NCBI GenBank assembly: GCA_020056645.1
Contig: JAGVHJ010000395.1
Location: 1-9,110, forward strand
Source of the DNA: Desulfobacterales bacterium
GTDB taxonomy: Bacteria; Desulfobacterota; Desulfobacteria; Desulfobacterales; JAHIVH01
Direction of reading: 5' to 3'
Length of the DNA stretch: 9,110 nt
Positions within the stretch are counted from its first letter, which is position 1. Every line of letters begins with the position of its first letter. The position numbers and the translations under genes are program-made. The notes under the pieces are model-generated. The model saw only the letters and a list, made by a program, of their open reading frames with translations, was not told the origin of the DNA and searched no databases. Below, in pieces: positions 5,562 through 9,110 of this stretch.

Positions 5562-7211
5562 ATGAGTTTTGAAAATTTTGGTTTGAAGAAGGCCCTGCTG
5601 AAAGGGATAACCGACATGGGATTTGAAGCGCCAACACCGATTCAGCGGAAAGTCATACCAGAGATCATCACCGGAGAAACCGATATGATCGGCCTTGCCC
5701 AGACCGGCACGGGGAAAACAGCGGCGTTCGGCCTCCCCCTGTTGCAGCAAATCGACTTCCATTCGGCAGTGACACGAGGGCTTGTTTTGTGTCCCACAAG
5801 GGAGTTGTGCCTACAAATATCAAGGGATTTCAAGGCCTATGCATCCCACATCGCCGGTGCAAAAATTGTGAGCGTTTACGGCGGAGCCAGTTTCAGGGAC
5901 CAGCTCCGGGAGGTGAAGCAGGGCGCACCGGTCATCGTCGCCACTCCAGGCAGATTGATAGACCTGATCCAGAGAAGAGTGGTCGATCTCTCCCAGGTAT
6001 CCTTCGTGGTTCTCGATGAGGCGGATGAGATGCTCTCCATGGGATTTCAGGAGGAGATCGACGATATTTTAAAACACACCCCCCCCCATCGGAAGACCTG
6101 GCTCTTTTCGGCGACCATGCCCCACTCCCTATCGGGTATCGCCGCCAAATACATGAGGAATCCCGTTGAAATAACAGCGGGTGCAAAGAACGCCATGGCA
6201 GGGAATATCGACCATGTGCATTATGTGGTCAGAGAAAAAGAGCGCTACCTGGCATTGAAACGGATCATCGACTTTCACCCTGGCATTTTCGGCCTCATTT
6301 TTTGCAGGACAAAAAACGAGACCGCTGAAGTGGCGGAAAAACTGATCAGCGACGGCTATCAGGCCGAGGCCATTCACGGGGATCTCTCCCAGCCCAGAAG
6401 AGACTATGTGATGCGTCAGTTCAGGGAGCGGCGGATCGAACTCCTGGTCGCGACCGATGTGGCGGCGCGGGGGATTGATGTTGACAATATTTCCCACATC
6501 ATCCACTTCAGGCTTCCCGATGATGGAGAGAATTACACGCACCGGAGCGGGCGAACCGCCAGAGCCGGAAAATCGGGAACGGCCATCACGCTCATCAACA
6601 TCAAGGAAAAGGGGAAACTCGCCTTGATCGAGAGGAAAACCAGCATCCGCTCCCGGTATGAAAAACTCCCCCAGGGGCGGGATATCCTTGAAAAACATGT
6701 GTGCGCCGCAGTGGATCGGCTCACCCAACCCACGGAGCACCCGGTGGAGATGGAGCCTTTTCTTCCCTTTCTGTCGGAAAAATTCGCCTCCCTGACCCGC
6801 GAGGATCTCATCCGGCGGATTATCGCGTCCGAATGTGACCGTTTCTTCAAGTATTATGAAAACGCACCCGATATCCATGTGGAAAAAGAGAGCGCCCCCT
6901 TCAACAAAAAGCAAGCGGATCAGCAGGGCAGTCAGCGGTTCTTCATCAATGTGGGAGAGCTTGATAACATTCAGAAGAAATCGATTTCCAAACTGATCTG
7001 CCACTATTCGGGCATGCCGTCCCATCAACTGGGGAAAATTGAGATTTACCGGGCCTTCTCCTTCTTTGAGGTTCCCAGAGGATCTGCCGAAAATCTGCTG
7101 ACCTCATTTAAACATGCGAAATTGGGCAACCGGAAGGTCCAGGTTGAACTTGCGGAAAAGCGGGGCGGTAAGAATAAAAAACCCAAGAAAAAAGCATCCG
7201 CGAAAGGTTAA
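5562..7211 (+). CDS. DEAD-box ATP-dependent RNA helicase with DbpA-type RNA-binding domain (CsdA/DeaD-like)
   Basis: This 549-residue RNA helicase remodels RNA duplexes, typically in ribosome assembly, mRNA decay or cold adaptation. All core motifs are present: Q motif F3...PTPIQ28, Walker A AQTGTGKT (46-53, K52), PTREL (78-82), TPGR (128-131), DEAD (152-155), SAT (183-185), IFCRT (246-250), ATDVAARGID (297-306) and HRSGRTARAG (327-336). A linker (about 345-455) leads to a DbpA-like RNA-binding domain at about 459-531, then a Lys-rich tail (about 533-549) likely to bind RNA non-specifically. Length and layout resemble CsdA/DeaD more than RhlE. The 37-base gap after the thioesterase gene has no good Shine-Dalgarno, only A-rich sequence with AGAAAGTG, so translation may rely on coupling or unstructured RNA. 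DbpA itself is shorter; a specific name is not justified. Confidence 0.95.
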   Translation: MSFENFGLKKALLKGITDMGFEAPTPIQRKVIPEIITGETDMIGLAQTGTGKTAAFGLPLLQQIDFHSAVTRGLVLCPTRELCLQISRDFKAYASHIAGAKIVSVYGGASFRDQLREVKQGAPVIVATPGRLIDLIQRRVVDLSQVSFVVLDEADEMLSMGFQEEIDDILKHTPPHRKTWLFSATMPHSLSGIAAKYMRNPVEITAGAKNAMAGNIDHVHYVVREKERYLALKRIIDFHPGIFGLIFCRTKNETAEVAEKLISDGYQAEAIHGDLSQPRRDYVMRQFRERRIELLVATDVAARGIDVDNISHIIHFRLPDDGENYTHRSGRTARAGKSGTAITLINIKEKGKLALIERKTSIRSRYEKLPQGRDILEKHVCAAVDRLTQPTEHPVEMEPFLPFLSEKFASLTREDLIRRIIASECDRFFKYYENAPDIHVEKESAPFNKKQADQQGSQRFFINVGELDNIQKKSISKLICHYSGMPSHQLGKIEIYRAFSFFEVPRGSAENLLTSFKHAKLGNRKVQVELAEKRGGKNKKPKKKASAKG

Positions 7212-7303
7212 TTATGCGCATTCATTCCATTTCCAAGCCGGTATGAAAGATACCCGTTGACGAAAAAGGGATGGATAGCGTATGAATGGAGCTCACGTTA
7301 AAT

Positions 7304-7323
7304 AGCGCTTCCCAGCGCTTTTT
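7304..7323 (+). terminator. Probable intrinsic terminator after the helicase gene
   Basis: AGCGCT (7304-7309), loop TCCC, AGCGCT (7314-7319), then TTTT. The stem is short but has four G-C pairs. It lies 92 bases after the helicase stop and 30 before the aminotransferase start, so it would separate the two units, perhaps incompletely. An imperfect TTGACG (7257-7262) with TATGAA (7281-7286) just upstream could be a promoter, but the terminator would then sit in its leader. Confidence 0.5.
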
Positions 7324-7352
7324 CATGAACAATTATTTACAGGCGAATCAAC

Positions 7353-8426
7353 GTGCAAGAGTCACTCATGTTGTCCAGCAGGCTGAATAACCTGGTTCCC
7401 TATGTTCCAGGAGAGCAGCCCCAGGATAAAAAATATATCAAACTCAATACCAATGAAAACCCATACCCGCCGTCGCCCCTGATCGACCGGTTCCTAAAGG
7501 AAATTTCAAGAGACCGTCTCCGGTTATACCCGGACCCGAATTTCGTATCCTTGAGGGAAAAAATCGCCGAACGCCACGGCCTCGATCCCTCCCAGATTTT
7601 TGTGGGAAACGGGTCCGATGAGGTGCTGGCATTCGCGTTTTATGCATTTTTCGATACGATGAACGGCCCCCTTCTCTTTCCCGAGTTCACCTACAGTTTC
7701 TATCCCGTATACGGGGATCTTTTCGGCATCCGGTATAAAAAGGTTCCCCTGACCCCGGATTTCAATATCGATCTTTCTCTCATGCTCCAGAACGGCCCCT
7801 CCAGCGGCGTTATTTTCCCCAACCCCAACGCCCCCACAGGGATTTTGCTTTCAATCGAACAGATCAAAGGCTTTCTCAATGGGTACAGAAAAGACCGGGT
7901 GGTTGTCATCGACGAGGCGTATATCGACTTTGGAGGAGAGAGCGCCGTTTCTCTGATTCGGGACCACGAGAACATCCTGATTGTAAGGACCCTTTCAAAA
8001 AGCCTTTCTCTCGCAGGAATCCGGATCGGATTCGCCATGGGAAACGAAACGTTGATTCAAGGACTCTTCAGGGTCAAGGACTCTTTCAACTCCTATCCGG
8101 CCAACACCCTCTCCCAGGAGATAGCAAAAATCGCCGTGTCGGATGAACCCTATTTCAGGCAGGTAGTCGAAAAAATCATCCTCACCCGGGATCGTCTCTC
8201 AACCGAGTTGAAACAGGTGGGATGGGAGGTGCTCCCCTCTTCCGCCAACTTTGTTTTTACACGGAAAAAGGGGGTTCATGGAAAGGAAATCTATCTTCGC
8301 TTAAAAGAGAGAGGCATCCTGGTGCGCCATTTCAACATCCCTGGAATCGATGAGTTTGTGCGAATCACAGTTGGAACGGAGGAGGATACAACAACCCTCC
8401 TTAAGGAAATAGACGCATGCTTTTAA
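7353..8426 (+). CDS. hisC: Histidinol-phosphate aminotransferase (HisC-type, PLP-dependent)
   Basis: This 357-residue fold-type I PLP enzyme has the usual HisC length. In histidine biosynthesis HisC transfers an amino group between glutamate and imidazole-acetol phosphate; many homologues also act on aromatic amino-acid precursors. Visible motifs are LNTNENPYPPSP (31-42), YPDP (59-62), GNGSDE (85-90, cofactor phosphate), NPNAPTG (157-163), D187-E-A-Y190 (pyridine ring contacts), SKSLSLAGIRIG with Schiff-base Lys K216 (215-226), and a C-terminal FVRITVGT with the carboxylate-binding Arg. I take the GTG at 7353, preceded by AGGCGA about seven bases away. An ATG at 7368 would drop five residues and is a real alternative. 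No other his genes are in view; the only close partner is the MFS transporter 52 bases downstream, so the true substrate could be another amino acid. Confidence 0.93.
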   Translation: MQESLMLSSRLNNLVPYVPGEQPQDKKYIKLNTNENPYPPSPLIDRFLKEISRDRLRLYPDPNFVSLREKIAERHGLDPSQIFVGNGSDEVLAFAFYAFFDTMNGPLLFPEFTYSFYPVYGDLFGIRYKKVPLTPDFNIDLSLMLQNGPSSGVIFPNPNAPTGILLSIEQIKGFLNGYRKDRVVVIDEAYIDFGGESAVSLIRDHENILIVRTLSKSLSLAGIRIGFAMGNETLIQGLFRVKDSFNSYPANTLSQEIAKIAVSDEPYFRQVVEKIILTRDRLSTELKQVGWEVLPSSANFVFTRKKGVHGKEIYLRLKERGILVRHFNIPGIDEFVRITVGTEEDTTTLLKEIDACF

Positions 8427-8464
8427 TTCTCGTTCATAATATTGCGGCGGGGAAGCCCCCTGAC

Positions 8465-8471
8465 AAGGGAG
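8465..8471 (+). promoter_or_regulatory. Ribosome-binding site for a GTG-started transporter
   Basis: AAGGGAG stands seven bases before GTG 8479. The frame has a stop (TGA 8461-8463) just upstream, so GTG 8479 is the first possible start. The next in-frame ATG, at residue 30, would lie inside the first membrane segment. Confidence 0.8.
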
Positions 8472-8478
8472 CTCTCCG

Positions 8479-9110
8479 GTGACTCCGGAACAGCACCACC
8501 ATCCACCCGCCGCCCCAAAAAGGCCCGGCATCTTCTATGGCTGGTATATCGCTCTTTTCTCGTTCATGGCCAATTTTTTATCCGTAGGAACTGGATTCTA
8601 TATCTTTAACGCCTTCATGGAGCCCCTTCAGAAAGCCAGGGGATGGAGCCGGACCGACATCAATATCGCCCTGGTGATCGGCATGTTTTTCGGTATTCTG
8701 AGCCAGTTCATCTATGGCACCCTGGTGACACGGCTGGGACCAAGAATTCTCATGTTCCTCGGTCCCTTTCTGTCTGGAACGGCCTTCATCTGTCTCTTCA
8801 GAACGGAAAACCTGGCCATCTTCTATCTGTGGTGCATGATCCTTTTCATGGGAAACGCAGCCTACGGGGGAATCGTATCCAATACGGCGGTCAACAACTG
8901 GTTTGAGGAAAAAAGGGGAACGGCTTTAGGGTTCAGCACCGCAGGCGTATCCTTCTCCGGCGCGGTGCTTCCCTTTATCGCCATGATTATCATTTTACAT
9001 TCAGGATTATCCCAGGCAGCCGTTCAGATCGGCTTGACCATTTCTCTTTTTGGCCCCTTCGCGTGGATGGTCATCCGGAACTGGCCTGAAGAGTATGGTC
9101 TTTTGCCAGA
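8479..9110 (+). CDS. MFS transporter, oxalate/formate-antiporter or monocarboxylate-transporter-like (3' end beyond window)
   Basis: Only the first 210 residues are present; the frame is open to the window edge. A soluble His/Pro-rich start (TPEQHHHPPAAPKRPG) precedes membrane helix 1 (about 19-46, beginning FYGWYIALFSF). The WSRTDINIAL stretch (56-65) leads into helix 2, and a motif-A-like loop G80-x-L-x-x-R85-x-G-x-R89 follows. Further helices lie at about 90-107, 112-133 and 157-175. The WFEEKRGTALGFSTAG segment (141-156) and RNWPEEYG (203-210) are typical of the OFA/MCT-like branch of the major facilitator superfamily, which moves small carboxylates across the inner membrane. The spacing of 52 bases after the aminotransferase gene suggests co-transcription. 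The substrate cannot be read from the sequence. The His cluster near the N-terminus is mildly unusual but short. Confidence 0.88.
   Translation, partial: MTPEQHHHPPAAPKRPGIFYGWYIALFSFMANFLSVGTGFYIFNAFMEPLQKARGWSRTDINIALVIGMFFGILSQFIYGTLVTRLGPRILMFLGPFLSGTAFICLFRTENLAIFYLWCMILFMGNAAYGGIVSNTAVNNWFEEKRGTALGFSTAGVSFSGAVLPFIAMIIILHSGLSQAAVQIGLTISLFGPFAWMVIRNWPEEYGLLP

Noticed and set aside
6129..7028. Minus-strand open frame of 299 codons under the helicase gene
   Set aside because: It is antisense to fully conserved DEAD-box motifs and has no domain of its own.
7282..7323. Short leader peptide (MNGAHVK) ending at the hairpin before hisC, like a his attenuator
   Set aside because: It contains a single His codon and no alternative antiterminator fold was found; a plain small terminator explains it better.
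1..9110. CRISPR array, tRNA, rRNA, transposase or phage genes
   Set aside because: No regularly spaced repeats, tRNA arms, rRNA stretches or mobile-element proteins were found in the window.

Overview
The window looks like chromosomal DNA from a Gram-negative bacterium. A member of the Desulfobacterota (the old Deltaproteobacteria) fits best. The hints are a lone receiver protein of the 'MPNKEGIET...SGGG...TKP' type, soluble receiver-first histidine kinases, moderate GC with A/T-rich intergenic DNA, a YbgC-type thioesterase and an oxalate/formate-antiporter-like MFS protein. This placement is inference from gene style, not from a marker gene.

Left part (1-2924, minus strand): a signalling gene set read right to left. 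It starts with a stand-alone CheY-like receiver protein (2544-2924). Eight bases later comes a receiver-HisKA-HATPase hybrid kinase with all catalytic motifs (1414-2535). After a gap holding a very long imperfect palindrome (1319-1407) comes a second kinase (131-1240). It is a colinear paralogue of the first, with phospho-Asp at residue 52 and phospho-His at residue 152 in both, but its ATP-binding motifs are eroded. It is probably a pseudo-kinase. Bases 1-130 hold a GC-rich, foldable region and possibly the start of another minus-strand gene at the edge.

Middle (2925-5047): a 534-base divergent intergenic region with several small inverted repeats, then a secreted N-terminal-nucleophile hydrolase (3459-4970). 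Its signal-peptide cleavage would directly expose the catalytic Cys, and it ends in an Asp/Pro-rich linker plus a short hydrophobic tail. A strong intrinsic terminator (5004-5047) closes this unit.

Right part (5048-9110, plus strand): a YbgC-like acyl-CoA thioesterase and a CsdA/DbpA-like DEAD-box RNA helicase form one unit. After a probable small terminator come a HisC-type aminotransferase and, 52 bases later, an MFS transporter that runs off the window.

The most unusual points are the active/degenerate kinase pair served by three receiver domains, the long palindrome between the paralogues, and the C-terminal tail of the secreted hydrolase. The right-hand genes are ordinary housekeeping or metabolic genes.
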